Positions 1-10,298 of a stretch of DNA of 64,000 nucleotides are shown in pieces. Position 1 is the stretch's first letter. Each line of letters begins with the position of its first letter. The notes beneath the pieces were generated by a model. That model was not told the origin of the DNA. It ran no database searches and saw only the letters and a list, made by a program, of their open reading frames with translations. The translations under genes were made by a program, and so were the position numbers. The DNA is from Nageia nagi. Taxonomy: Eukaryota > Pinophyta. The stretch covers positions 154,008,001 through 154,072,000 of the forward strand of contig JBITNC010000001.1 of assembly GCA_050084985.1 (NCBI GenBank), read 5' to 3'.

Positions 1-312
1 CTCATTGTGTCTCCCTCCATTGTGTTGTTCATTGATGTGTATGTGTTGTCTCTTGTATACTGGTGTTGGAAGCTCCATTGTGTTGTGTTCATATCTATGA
101 GGCATTCATTGAGGTGCCAAGTGTTACTATGTTCCCTAAAGGGCTAATGTCAAGGTATAGGGGTTGCATAGAGGCCTTGGGACGCTCATGTCTGCATTAT
201 GGGGTGTTAGGGTGCCCTAGGGGCCCAACGTAGGTGTGCTATCTTCATTTGTCAAGGTTTTGAGTTGCATAGTTGGAGTCATTTGTACTGAAAGTGATTT
301 TAGATCATCACA
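1..312 (+). repeat. 3' end of an LTR (fragment)
   Basis: The segment runs off the window start and ends in TTAGATCATCACA at 312. It is clearly homologous, in inverted orientation, to the first ~330 bases of the LTR at 12652: shared blocks include 'actggtgttggaagct', 'gaggtgccaagtgtt' and 'gccctaggggcccaac'. It is therefore the U5 end of an LTR of the gag-protease family described below, but on the + strand. The next bases (gggagccattgatg) do not match the TGGTATCAGAGC primer site, so it may not be the 5' LTR of the pol remnant that follows. It also differs from the LTR at 10299-11542, which would be its partner. Confidence 0.7.
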
Positions 313-819
313 GGGAGCCATTGATGAAACCCAATCCCCCTAATGATCTCCAAGTACCTCCAAATCAAGTATCTTCAAACAATCCCCCTCCACCTAGTCC
401 GGTTGTTCAACCAAGCATTCTTCAACAACAACTGGCATCCAGTATTCCTAGACCCCAATAGGCTCAACCATCACAAGGGAGACCCTTCATCAAGGCCAAG
501 CAGGGATTACTAGTAAGAAACAAACTCAAGCTAGGGAGGAGCTGGATGAGACCTCCTTTGATATCATTAAGACTCTCAAGCATACTAAAGTCAATGTCAA
601 CTTAATGGATTTGCTAGAGTATGAAGAGCATCACAAGCAAGCCATTAATCATCTAAAATCTAAGCAGACACAAAAGAAAGAATAGAGAAAAGTTTCAAAA
701 TGACAAGTGCAATTGGCTTCCCCACCAGTTGTTGAAAACCCCGCTACTGCTCAGGTCCAAATGGTGTTGAAGGCAAAAACACATACGCCTAGAAGAACTA
801 TTCTCCTTTCTTAATCACA

Positions 820-1290
820 ATGAATGTGGCTGGGAAGAACATGCATAATTGCATGATGGATTCTAGTGTGGAAGCAAACATTATGCCATGGTAGGTGTGT
901 AAGGCATTGAACTTGCCCATTGTAGATAGCCCTGATGGTATCACCCAACTAGATGACACACCAGTGAAAGTAGTTGGAATGATCCACAACTTGCGCATCC
1001 AAATTGCATCCGAACCAAGGATTGAGAGAGACATAGATGTACAAGTGGTTCAGATACCATCCAAATACGGGATGTTGCTTAGCAAAGATTGCTCAAAGAC
1101 TTTGAATGGATTCTGGTTCATGTGTTTCAAATTACCGAGTATAACAATGTCAATCAAGTACCAATGGTAGAATGAGATTTGGGCATTTATTGTCTTGAAA
1201 TTAATAAACCATCTCCTACTAACAATCTTGTCCCATCCCCATGTCCTACTCCTGCCATCGCCAAAACCAAACAACTGGAAACTAAATGCT
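820..1290 (+). pseudogene. retrotransposon aspartic protease domain (decayed)
   Basis: Translation shows MDSSVEANIMP, where the family has a D-S/T/G-G active-site loop followed by a conserved N-x-MP. It continues through LDDTPVKVVGMIHNLRIQIA and ends with the hallmark PSKYGMLLSKDCSKTLNG. The active-site Gly is replaced (DSS). A TAG at 893 and a stop at 1168 interrupt the reading frame. The same domain, better preserved, occurs at 25990-26310. This domain would process Gag-Pol in a functional element; here it is dead. Confidence 0.75.
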
Positions 1291-1672
1291 GGATTCTCAA
1301 ATTTGATGGATCCAAATCTAAAATGGGTGGAGCTGGAGTTGAATTGCAAAATCCAAAGGGTAAAAAATATCAAGTTTCTTTTAGATTCGAATTTCCTTGC
1401 ACATGCAACTCAGTAGAGTATGAAGCTTTAGTCCAATGCATGAGGATGGCACTAGCAAAAGGTGTTGAAAACTTGCTAGTAATGGGAGACTCAAAGCTTG
1501 TGTTTTGTTAGATTAAAGGCCAGTACGAGTGCAAAGATGATCGCCTCACTTAGTACAGAGCATGCGCATTGAGCCTAATTGGAGATTTCAAGGCCTTCAA
1601 TATCAAAATAGTACCTAGAAATTAGAACATGGTTGCAAACTCTTTAGCAGTGCTGGCTAGTACTTTTCAGCC
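1268..1672 (+). pseudogene. additional (archaeal-like) RNase H domain upstream of RT
   Basis: The translation contains LKFDGSKSKMGGAGVEL, NSVEYEALVQCM and VMGDSKLV, giving the D, E and D of the RNase H catalytic set. After stops at 1509-1511 and 1623-1625 comes a helix ending NMVANSLAVLAS, where the final catalytic Asp (usual ADALA) has become Asn. This is the second, archaeal-type RNase H known from Tat-group elements. It lies between protease and reverse transcriptase, whereas the Tat layout I know best has it between the native RNase H and integrase. A linker with an acidic stretch (1788-2042) joins it to RT. Confidence 0.75.
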
Positions 1673-2039
1673 TCTAGAGAACAACAAGCTAAAAAGATTC
1701 ACCATTAAAATGTTGTACTCACCTTATGTGCCAGACAACATTGGGACAATTCAGATTTTTGATTATGACAAATAGATTGAGAACTTCATGGCTAGTAAAA
1801 GAGTTTTTACCTCTCAACATATAGAAGACAAAAGTACCAACAAAGATGAAAGTCACTCAAAGGATGACAATGATGAGTATGTGGACAGCATCCTCCAGCT
1901 GAAAACCAATAAGCTTTCGAGGGGAATCATTGATCTTGAGAGATTGTTCGATCGAGATTTTATACAAGAGAATAGACCTTGGGAACATATTGATGTTGAA
2001 GAGATGGAGAAAATAAATTTAGGGACGGATCAAGACCCC

Positions 2040-2790
2040 TAGTACATACTTATCAGAAAATCTTGCCAAGGTAATCTTAGAGAAGAAACTATTAAGGATT
2101 TTTGAGAATACATTGGTTTGATTGCTTGGACCTATGAATAGCTCAAAACTTATAATCCAATTATAATCACTCACACCATACCTTTGAAGCCGAGAGCTAG
2201 GTCCTTTAGGGAAAAAAAGGCTTTTAAACCCTTTACTGAAACCCATGATTTTCCAAGAAGTCCAAAAGTTGGTCGAGTCGGGAATTATTTTCCTAGTTAG
2301 ACATTCCACATGGGTTGCCAACATTGTTCCTGTCCGGAAGAAGTTCGAAGAGATAAGATTGTGCATAGACTTCCAGCATCTTAATCAAGCCTTTGACAAG
2401 GACAACTATCCACTTCCATCACTTGATGAAGTCCTTCAGATGGTGAACAGTGCACAAGATGATGTCCTTCTTAGATGGGTATATGGTTACAACCAAGTCT
2501 TGGTGGACAAGAGGGATAGATTGAAAATAGCCTTAACCACCAAGTGGGGAACATTCGCATACAGTCGTATGCCATTTGCATTGATAAACGTCAATGCCAC
2601 ATTCCAGAGGGCCATGAATTTGCATTCAAGGGAATGGTAGGCACGAATATCATCATTTATAAGGATGACTTGATTGTATATTCGAAAGATTTGAATAACC
2701 ATTCATAGCATTTGAGGAAAATCTTCCAAAGGTTGAATTTGGAATATCCCTGAACCCCAAGAAATGTATATTTGGGGTCACCACGGGGAG
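2040..2790 (+). pseudogene. reverse transcriptase domain (decayed)
   Basis: Motifs in order: VQKLVESGIIFLVRHSTWVANIVPVRK (fingers), EIRLCIDFQHLNQA, DNYPLPSLDEVLQMV, WGTFAYSRMPFALINVNATFQRAMN and, after a frame change near 2640, the catalytic box IIYKDDLIVYS (YxDD). The preceding linker (2020-2240) has the pre-RT segment with HTIPLKPR. Stops and at least one frameshift make it inactive. The sequence fits Ty3/gypsy Tat-type RT and not copia. Confidence 0.85.
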
Positions 2791-3330
2791 ATTGTTGAGG
2801 CATATTAACTCAGAGAAGAGAATTTCTATTGAACCTGAGAGGCTAATAGCCATAGAGAAGATTTCTTATCCATCCACTTTAAAAGAATTCAGATGCTTAT
2901 TGGGAAAGATTAATTTTGTTCATAAGTTCATATCGAGGTATGTTGCGATGATGAAGAAGGATGATAAGATAAAATGGAAAAATGAGGCAAAGAAGGCCTT
3001 TCATGATATCAAGGAGGCTATCACCAAAGCATCGATCCTCACCAACTTGGATTATAAGAAAGCCTTCTATCTCTATTCTTTTGCCTCGTAGCATTCAGTG
3101 GCAGGGGTGTTAACTCAGAAAGATGATGAAGAAAGAGAGAAGCCTATTGCATTCATGAGTGCCCCATTAAAGGAAGTTGCTCTCAATTATCCCATGCTAG
3201 ATAAGCAGGCATATGCCTTAGTCCGAGCTTTGAAGAAGTTCTACCACTACATCTTGTGCAATCTTATAATTGTTGTAGTGCCTGATCCGCCTATCAAGAA
3301 TTTGCTTTCACAATAAGAGTTAGGGGTTCA
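2790..3330 (+). pseudogene. RT connection and native RNase H domain (decayed)
   Basis: The segment carries LKEFRCLLGKINFVHKFI (the usual L-x-x-FLG-x-x-NY-RRFI region), then KKAFHDIKEAITKASILTN and, after a TAG at 3089-3091, VAGVLTQKDDEEREKPIAF with YPMLDKQAYALVRALKKFYHY. This is the standard Ty3/gypsy RT-connection and RNase H. Together with 1268-1672 the element therefore encodes two RNase H domains. Confidence 0.8.
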
Positions 3331-3579
3331 GAGGGGCAATTGGGTTTCTACTTTGCAAGAGTTTGATTTGACCATCCAACCGATGAAAATTGTAAGAGGG
3401 CAAGGACTCTCAAACCCTAGGATCTTGTCAAGATGAAAGGATATCCGAGTTTTTCAAAAATAGCACTAGTTCAATTTCGAGTATTTTGCAGATTTCTACT
3501 TCACCTTAGTCTTGGTATACTAAGGTTGTACAATACATTACCTCGAGAGAATATCCTCCCAAATTTGTCTCACCCAGAA

Positions 3580-4490
3580 GAGAGCCTTGAGGTATAGGGA
3601 GGCCAAATTCATAATCAAATATGGGGTCCTCTATAGGATGAATTTCCATGGTTTGTACCTACGATGCTTAGAAAAAGAGGAAGCCATAAAATCCTCGAAG
3701 AACTATTGGTCGTACCTATTCCAAGATGCCCACCAATATGCGAACACCTATCACGATTGCCAGACCGTTGCTAGGAGGGAAAACATTTCAAGAATGCCAT
3801 TGCAGCCAGTTCTAGATTCCAAGCCATTTGCTACATGGGGATTGGACTTTGTAGGAGTGATTAATCCCAATTCCTCCAAGAGACATCAGTTCATCTTGAC
3901 CGCAATGGATTATTGTACCCAATGGACTGAAGAAATTGCAACCAAGAAGGCCACGTCTGAAGTGGTCATTCAATTCCTTGAGGAATACATTTTGACCTGG
4001 TTTGGCACTCTATTCTCTATTGTGTGTGACAATGGTTTAGGGTTCAGCTCTGCCAAGTTCTCAGATTGGGCCATGGCCCATAATATCTCTTTGACATTTT
4101 CAGCCAACTATGATTCTTAGGGGAATGGCTTGGTCGAGTCTACAAATAACAACTTGTTAACCGTCTTGAAGAAATTGCTGGACAGGAACCCCAGAGATTG
4201 GCATAGCAAGCTAAAGTATGCTTTATGGGAAGATTGGATAAGGACTAAGAATGCACTTGGGATGAGCCTCTTTCAACTAGTTTATGGAGGAGAGCCAGTG
4301 TTTCCTACACAACTCAAGATTGGCACATTGTAATTTATACGAGATTACATTGAGATTGATGATGCCCTAGAGGCACAATTGGTCCAATTGACACATTTAG
4401 AAGAAAAAAGGGACCAAGCATTTCAGAATCTTATCTTGTAGCAATTGGAAACAAAGAGATGGTTTGATCGCAATACCAAGGTGACAAGTT
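3580..4490 (+). pseudogene. integrase domain (decayed, cut by later insertion)
   Basis: A degenerate zinc-binding region (DAHQYANTYHDCQ) precedes the catalytic core. The three acidic residues can be placed: D in TWGLDFVG, D in VCDNGLGFSS and E in NGLVESTNNN. A TAG at 4118-4120 falls where the family has PQGNG, that is, at a Gln codon. After LVYGGEPVFPTQLKI the C-terminal part (ETKRWFDRNTKV) decays and is truncated by the insertion at 4557. Confidence 0.85.
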
Positions 4491-4556
4491 ATAAGTTATA
4501 AGTCCTGGTGACATGAAAAGAAACCTTGGGGTAGAGAGTCATTTCAAGTGGGAGTA

Positions 4557-5894
4557 TGTGAGGATCCAAAAATATTCTCAATAAAAAAAAAACAACATTA
4601 GGGTTTTTGCAACCTTTAAACAACAAACGGCCACACCACAATGCAAGCACAACCCCAACGATTGCTCTCTAGGGCACACAACAACTCCACAATACCAATG
4701 TGGGTCTTCCAAAGCCCCCACACTGCACACAACACCAAATGATGACCACACAATGCTGATGTCATCCCTTAGGGCTTCCCCAACACCATGCAAACCCTAC
4801 AATTGCTCCACAATACAATTGCACAACACAAGAATGCTGATGATGGGTATACTAAGCAATATAACACAAGTATAAAGCTTCCAACACCAATATATTACAA
4901 CGCATGGAACATACAATGATATAACAAAAACACAATGCGTCAAGGGCTAACACATGCATACAAGAACACAATGAGATGGAACTGAACGAACTGCCTGTAT
5001 GGCTTGAGATACTATGAATGAACAATGGAGATAAACAAACTGATCTAGGGTTCCAAACCCTCTATGCAGATCCAAACTGTAGGATTAGACTAACTCCCTC
5101 AGCTCCCTGAATCCCCTCTTGCGGAGGAGTCTCCTCGAACCTTGGCAACCAATGAAGGTAGAAGCTTGTCCTTGGAATTCCACTGGATGGGCTAGGTGAC
5201 CCACCTAAGCCGTAAAATGTCACGCTCCCAACCCTGCCACTTGTCTAGACACCATCTAGTAATAGTTGTTCAGCATTGCTAAGACTTTGTTGCCTGATCA
5301 GGACTGGTATAGAAAGTGTATGATAAGTGGTACCTCATAATGGGGCCTCATCCCCTATATATAGTCTCTCATGTACACAGATCATGCCTTGTTATCACCC
5401 CAAGCCATTTCTAATCCATTGTTGCGGTCAACAAGTCAATCATGCCAACGTGGGGGTCATATTGGCTCAGTACACCAACATGGGGTCATAAAGGCCCTCA
5501 AGGTTAATGTGGGGTCCAAATGGCCTTCTAGGCTAATGTGGGTGTATCTAACATCTCATGAGTCAACGTGGGGTGTGTGGGGTCCTCCCAACATTGGCAT
5601 GCTCCTCTGTGCACCTCCAACATGCATGACACATGATGACTACCTTGGGATTCCCACAATCCGGGATCACCCATGAACTACAGACAACAAATTGGGATTC
5701 CCACAATTCGGGATAACCCATCACAACACACAACATCACTACTCAAGGGGATACGTCCCATTACTAGGCTCACAATGGGATCCACAGACCATAAGCTCTT
5801 GCTTGAGTTAGACATACACAACATGAACATGAACAAACACTAGAATACAAAGGGCCATGATACAATAGATCATTGGCTCGAACGGGACGTCACA
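4557..5894 (-). repeat. 3' LTR of gag-protease element copy 1
   Basis: In element orientation it starts TGTGACGTCC (right end) and ends GGATCCTCACA (left end, 4557). A TATA-type box lies at 5356-5363 (complement), a plausible start of the R region. It is longer (1338 bp) than its partner (1174 bp). It keeps ~75 bp around 4795-4870 that the other LTR lacks, and it has more copies of a short AACGTGGGGTC-type motif (5440-5620). Confidence 0.92.
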
Positions 5895-5910
5895 AAGCCT
5901 CCCCTCTTGA
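5895..5910 (-). other. polypurine tract, copy 1
   Basis: The minus strand reads AAGAGGGGAGGCTT directly before the 3' LTR (TGTGACGTCC). It primes plus-strand DNA synthesis in LTR elements. A hairpin-forming 20-mer (5911-5930) lies next to it. Confidence 0.88.
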
Positions 5911-5973
5911 ATTGCTTGTCCTCAACCAATGTTAAGAGACAGCTATGGATTGTCTTCCAAGAATCCTTTGGTG
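5911..5973 (-). other. conserved subterminal hairpin and 24-nt block, copy 1
   Basis: 5911-5930 is an imperfect inverted repeat (ATTGCTTG ... CAACCAAT). 5950-5973 is a 24-nt block found unchanged in the element at 12652 (13939-13962) and, on the other strand, in the outer element (10220-10243). It is non-coding and lies just inside the polypurine tract. Confidence 0.7.
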
Positions 5974-6239
5974 CCTTCAATTGCACTACCCTTATTTGGA
6001 AAACTGTTGTGACTTCTAATCCTTTTTACTACAGTGGATCCCTCGATTTGAACACTTCTATGATCTGCAAACTCTTGAGTTTTCCAAGACACTCCTCCCT
6101 CAGCATATGTTCGTGGAAGAACCTTCTCAACCGTGGTAGTGAATGCATTCCCACATAGAGTTGTACCTGCAAAAACCTATAGAAGATAACTGTCAGCACA
6201 AAATGTGTTGGGCCTAGGTCCATCTTAGGATTCCTATAA

Positions 6240-6440
6240 CTCTCAACAATGATGGTCTACCCAAATCTCAACATTGGGTTCCAGAATTCCTGGACCCTGG
6301 ACATGTTTACTCTTGCCTCCCCAAAACTCAACGTGGGGTCCCAACGTTCTTGGATACCCAATGTGGTTGCTCTGGTCATGTGTGCGGTCCTCACCTCCTT
6401 GAACCCCCAACATGGCTACCTGTCCTGACTCAACATCCAA
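6240..6440 (-). repeat. 60-bp tandem repeats, about 2.5 units
   Basis: Anchors CAAC at 6269 and 6329 are exactly 60 bp apart, and a partial unit follows to about 6420. On the minus strand the phase gives 20-residue units, for example IGYPRTLGPHVEFWGGKSKH. The same unit occurs about six times in copy 2 (14225-14590). Confidence 0.75.
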
Positions 6441-6485
6441 CTCTACCAACTCCAATCAGTTATTGGTCTTTTGTGTGTCCTCATC

Positions 6486-8728
6486 TCACAATCCTTGTAG
6501 TGTGTATTCCACCCCATCTATCTCAAATCTCATAGTAAGGTTTTGGTAGTTGGTGTGAATATTACCCAACTTGAATAGCCATTGTACTCCAAGGATGATA
6601 TGTGGATGTCCCTTGAGTGGATAAAGGTAGAAGTCCTCCCTCATCACACAGCCCTGCAATCTGACTCCAAGCCTTTCTACAATTTGATCCACCAATGTGA
6701 GCTTTCCATTAGCATTGGAATATCAAAAGCCTTCAAAACCCTTGGTCTTCAAATCCTTCCTCTTAGCAAAGTTGATGTAGATGAAGTTGTGGGAGGCTCT
6801 AAGGTCTATCATCACCATGATGTATTGGCCACATGCTTGCCCAATCAGCTTCAGTGTTAGAAACTTCACCCCATGGAGTGAAGCCACCATGCTTTCTAAC
6901 ATGCCCTCTGCATGCAGTAGCCGTGAGTCATCCAGCCCTTCATTCAATTCCATCTTTGACTCCTTTGAACTTCCCATAGAATACACTTCAATGAAGTGCA
7001 CTTGCCCCTTACCCAAGCAACGTTGTTCGGGCTCCCAAATCTTCTTGCAATAGAAGCACTTGCCCTCTTCCCTCAGCTTTTTCCTAATAGTTGCATCCAA
7101 CTGGTTCGATCTAGGCATGGGAGGTGCTTTGACCTTGCTAGGTCCTTTGAACATCCTCTGACTTGGTGGTTCCTTCCTGGCCAATCCTCCCCTAAGGGAT
7201 TTCACGGTAGGCTCCAAGTCATATGCTGCCCAAATGGCATCATCCAAGGTCCTAGGGTAAGAAACCTTGACCATCCCTCTCAATGGCTCCATCAACCCTT
7301 TGATGAAGAGGAATGTTAGCCTCTCTTCTAAAATGTGGTGGATCATCACCACGATTTTCTGAAACTCAATTACAAACTCGTCCACCATCTCCATCTACCT
7401 CAACGAATTCAAGTTCTGGAAGTAGTCGTTCTCCTTCTTCTGGTCAAATCTTTTCACTAGCTACCTAGTGAACTTCTCGAACTTGGTGATGTATGCATAC
7501 CCTTGGCTCACAATGCCATGACGCCACCACTCCAATGCATCACCCTCAAGATTTAAAGATGCAAATTTGATGGCCTCCTTTTCCATCATGCTAGGGTTCA
7601 ACACGAAGTATGTCTGTAATTGGTGCACCCAAGCCCTTGTTGTCATATTCTTCCCCTCGAATGTGGGCATTTGCATCTTGCTGATCTTATGCTGCAAGTC
7701 CCTCTTTCCTTCCCATTGTCATCCAGACTGATGTTGGCCATGTGAACCTCCCTTCAAGCCTAACAACTCCAAGTAATTGCTGAAATTGATATCTTGTCTC
7801 ACTTCCTGATGAAGCATGTTGTAATCCTTGTAATGCTTGTTCAGGTCTAATGGACAAGGTAACCTTGCCTTTGAATCCTCACCTCCTTTTTGCGCAAACA
7901 TAGGCTTATTCGGCCTTGGAATAATGGGCTGGTCATGCATTCCTCCAACATTGGCCTCCAAGTAGTGTTTTAAGATGGGGCTTTCCTGCTGTGGCATCCT
8001 TTGCGATTGAGATCTATGGAATTGTGGCACAAATTGTTCCCTGGACCCTCTAATGGAATCCCTATCCCTCATGCTTTTGGTTCTCCTCAACGAGTGCTTC
8101 CCATCTATCCGATCCTCCTCCGAAGACTCCCTGGAGTCATCCCCATCATGACTTGGAGATGGGGTTGCCTCCTTGGTGTGACGTGGGTCCTGTAACCCTC
8201 ATGGGTTTGACATGGTCCCTCCTACCCATCATTGTGTTATTGTTGGCCTTCAAGACCTTCTCTTTCTCTCCGTTGGGCCCCATGACCCCTTTGAGTATGA
8301 GATGGCTCCAGATCTTCTGCCTCATCTTCTTGTGGACCCAATCCTTCATCTCTGGTTCTCCATCCATACCTCCTATCTAAATTATGTCTTGAAGGCTCTA
8401 GATCCTCTTGGACATGGCTTCATGGCTTGGGCTCCTCTCTCCCCTATCTTCTTCATTGATTTCCTTCTTCAGATTTGCTCCAATACCAATCCATCCTTTG
8501 CTCCATGGATCTTATGGATCAGGTCATGCTATGTAGAGCTGAGATCAATGCCCTAAACTCCCATTTAGATGTGCCATCTCAATTCTTCCTCCTTTCGATT
8601 TGTGGTTCCTCTTGCAAAACTTCCTCATACCTTTGGTCATGGATATCTATCTCGTCTTCCATCCAGTGTCATGGCTCTTCATCTTGGTGGCCATCTTCGG
8701 ATCTCCCACTCTTCTTGGTGGATGACAT
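6486..8728 (-). pseudogene. gag-protease gene, copy 1 (decayed)
   Basis: The likely start is the ATG complementary to 8726-8728, giving MSSTKKSGRSEDGH; copy 2 has the equivalent start. A charged, disordered N-terminal part leads to a Retrotrans_gag domain (EGKNMTTRAWVHQLQTYF ... LNLEGDALEWWR, 7697-7461) and the capsid C-part (RLTFLFIKGLMEPLRGMVKV). Next is a zinc knuckle CFYCKKIWEPEQRC whose His has become Gln. A protease follows: active-site loop MIDLRASHNFI (DSG replaced by DLR) and C-terminal ILGVQWLFKLG. Stops and frameshifts (for example near 7395, 7458, 7717) kill it. No pol follows. Confidence 0.85.
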
Positions 8729-8800
8729 CTCTCTCTATTACTAGATCTGGTGTAATATTTGTGGACCTTAGATCTCATACAATAGGCTAGCAAAATCCAA

Positions 8801-8812
8801 GCTCTGATACCA
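8801..8812 (-). other. primer binding site (initiator Met tRNA), copy 1
   Basis: The minus strand reads TGGTATCAGAGC, the standard plant tRNA-iMet complementary site, two bases from the 5' LTR end at 8815. This fixes the element orientation as minus. Confidence 0.93.
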
Positions 8813-8814
8813 CT

Positions 8815-9988
8815 TGTGAGGATCCAAAATTATCCTCAATCAAAAACAAACAACACTAACGTTTCTACAACCCTCAAACACCAAACGACCACACCACAAT
8901 GCAAGCACAACCCCAATGATTTCCCTCTAGGGCACACAACAACTCCACAATACCAACGTGGGTCTTTCAAAGCCCCCACACTGCACAACACCAAATGATG
9001 ACCACACAATGCTGACGTCAGCCCCTAGGGCTTTCCCAACACCATGCAAACCCAAGTATGAAGCTTCCAACACCAATATATTACAACGCATGGAACATAC
9101 AATGATATAACAACAACACAATGCCTCAAGGGCTGATGCATGCATACATCAACACAATGAGAAGGAACATAACAAATTGCCTGTATGGCTTGAGATACTA
9201 TGAATGAACAATGGAGATACACAAATTGATCTAGGGTTCCAAACCCTCTATGTAGATCCAAACCATAGGATTAGACTAACTCCCTCAGCTATCCGAATCT
9301 CCTCCTATGAAGGAGTCTCCTCGAACCTTGGTGATCAATGAAGGTAGAATCTCATCCTCGAAATTCCACTGGATGGGCTAGGTGACCCACCTAAGCCGTA
9401 GAATGTCAGGCTCCCAACCCTGCTACTTCTCTAGACTCCGTCTAGGAATACTTGCTCAGCACCGCTAAGATTTTGTTGCCCAATCGAGACTGGTATAGAA
9501 AGTGTATGATAACTGGTACCTCATTATGGGGCCTCATCCCCTATATATAGTATCTCATGTACACGAATCATGCCTTGTTATCACCCCAAGCCATTTCTAA
9601 TCCATCGTTGGGGTCAACAAGTCAACCATGCCAACGTGGAGTCATAAAGGCTCTCAAGGTTGACGTGGGATCCAAATGGCCTTCTAGGCTGATGTGGGGT
9701 CCCTCCAACACTAGCACACTCCTCCGTGCACCTCCAACATGCATGACACATGACTACCTTGGGATTCTCACAATCTAGGATCACCCATGAACTACACACA
9801 ACACATTGGGATTCCCACAATCTGGGATAACCCATCACAACACACATCGTCCCATTATTGGGCTCACACTAGAGTCCATAAACCATAAGCTCCTACTTCA
9901 GTTATACATACACAACATGAACATGAAGAAACACTAGAATACAAAGGGCCATGATACAATTGATCATTGGTTCAAACAGGACGTCACA
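8815..9988 (-). repeat. 5' LTR of gag-protease element copy 1
   Basis: Pairs with 4557-5894, with the same termini (TGTGAGGATCC at 8815, GACGTCACA ending 9988). A TATA-type box lies at 9542-9549 (complement). It has fewer AACGTGG-type motifs (9630-9710) than the partner LTR, which explains part of the length difference. Confidence 0.92.
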
Positions 9989-10298
9989 GAGTAGGTAATG
10001 CTACTTCACCTAAGTTATTGAGTTCATTCCCAGTATTGCTTGCAACCTTGATAGGGGAGAAAGGAAAACACACCAACAGGAGGATGGGAGATCGGATGGT
10101 CACAAGGAGCCTGAGCTCCACCCATTTACACTCACTTTTGTTTTCTTGTTTGTAGGAACCCCATTCTGAATACAACATTGCTCGGCCCATTGGTGAATAG
10201 TCTTAACTTTTGACATCAACACCAAAGGATTCTTGGAAGACAATGTGTTGCAATATTCCACCATTGCTTGAGGGCAAGCAATATTAGGAGGGAGGCTT
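9989..10298 (+). mobile_element. 3' internal end of the outer element, with polypurine tract
   Basis: After the duplicated GAGTA the outer sequence resumes. It contains the inverse of the conserved 24-nt block (10220-10243), a perfect hairpin-forming 20-mer (10263-10282, ATTGCTTG AGGG CAAGCAAT) and a tract AGGAGGGAGGCTT directly before the LTR at 10299. Its similarity to the 3' interior of the minus-strand gag-protease elements means the outer element may be a mosaic. Confidence 0.75.

Larger units (their letters stand above)
313..4556 (+). mobile_element. decayed Tat-like Ty3/gypsy pol region
   Basis: A Ty3/gypsy polyprotein remnant with recognisable domains in the order protease, RNase H (archaeal-like), reverse transcriptase, native RNase H, integrase. 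It is broken by many stops and by frame changes (protease frame 1, first RNase H frame 3, RT frame 1, second RNase H and integrase frame 2). Most stops are TAG, several where the family has Gln. A proline-rich stretch (273-461) may be the end of gag. At 4556 the integrase C-terminus is cut by the insertion of the element at 4557-9988; the outer element resumes after the duplicated GAGTA at 9989-9993. Two RNase H domains point to the Tat group. Confidence 0.85.
4557..9988 (-). mobile_element. complete non-autonomous gag-protease LTR retrotransposon, copy 1
   Basis: Structurally complete: LTRs at 4557-5894 and 8815-9988 (TGTGAGGATCC...GACGTCACA), a primer site 8801-8812, a polypurine tract 5895-5910, and perfect 5-bp target duplications GAGTA at 4552-4556 and 9989-9993. 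On the minus strand the interior (2920 bp) encodes gag and protease only. There is no trace of RT, RNase H or integrase, and no room for them. It sits inside the integrase tail of the outer Tat-like element. The layout resembles published TR-GAG elements, with a protease added. It would need enzymes in trans. Confidence 0.93.

Noticed and set aside
8001-8790. Several + strand open frames of 60-114 codons
   Set aside because: They are antisense to the gag of the minus-strand element; the opposite strand has the recognisable gag start and domains.
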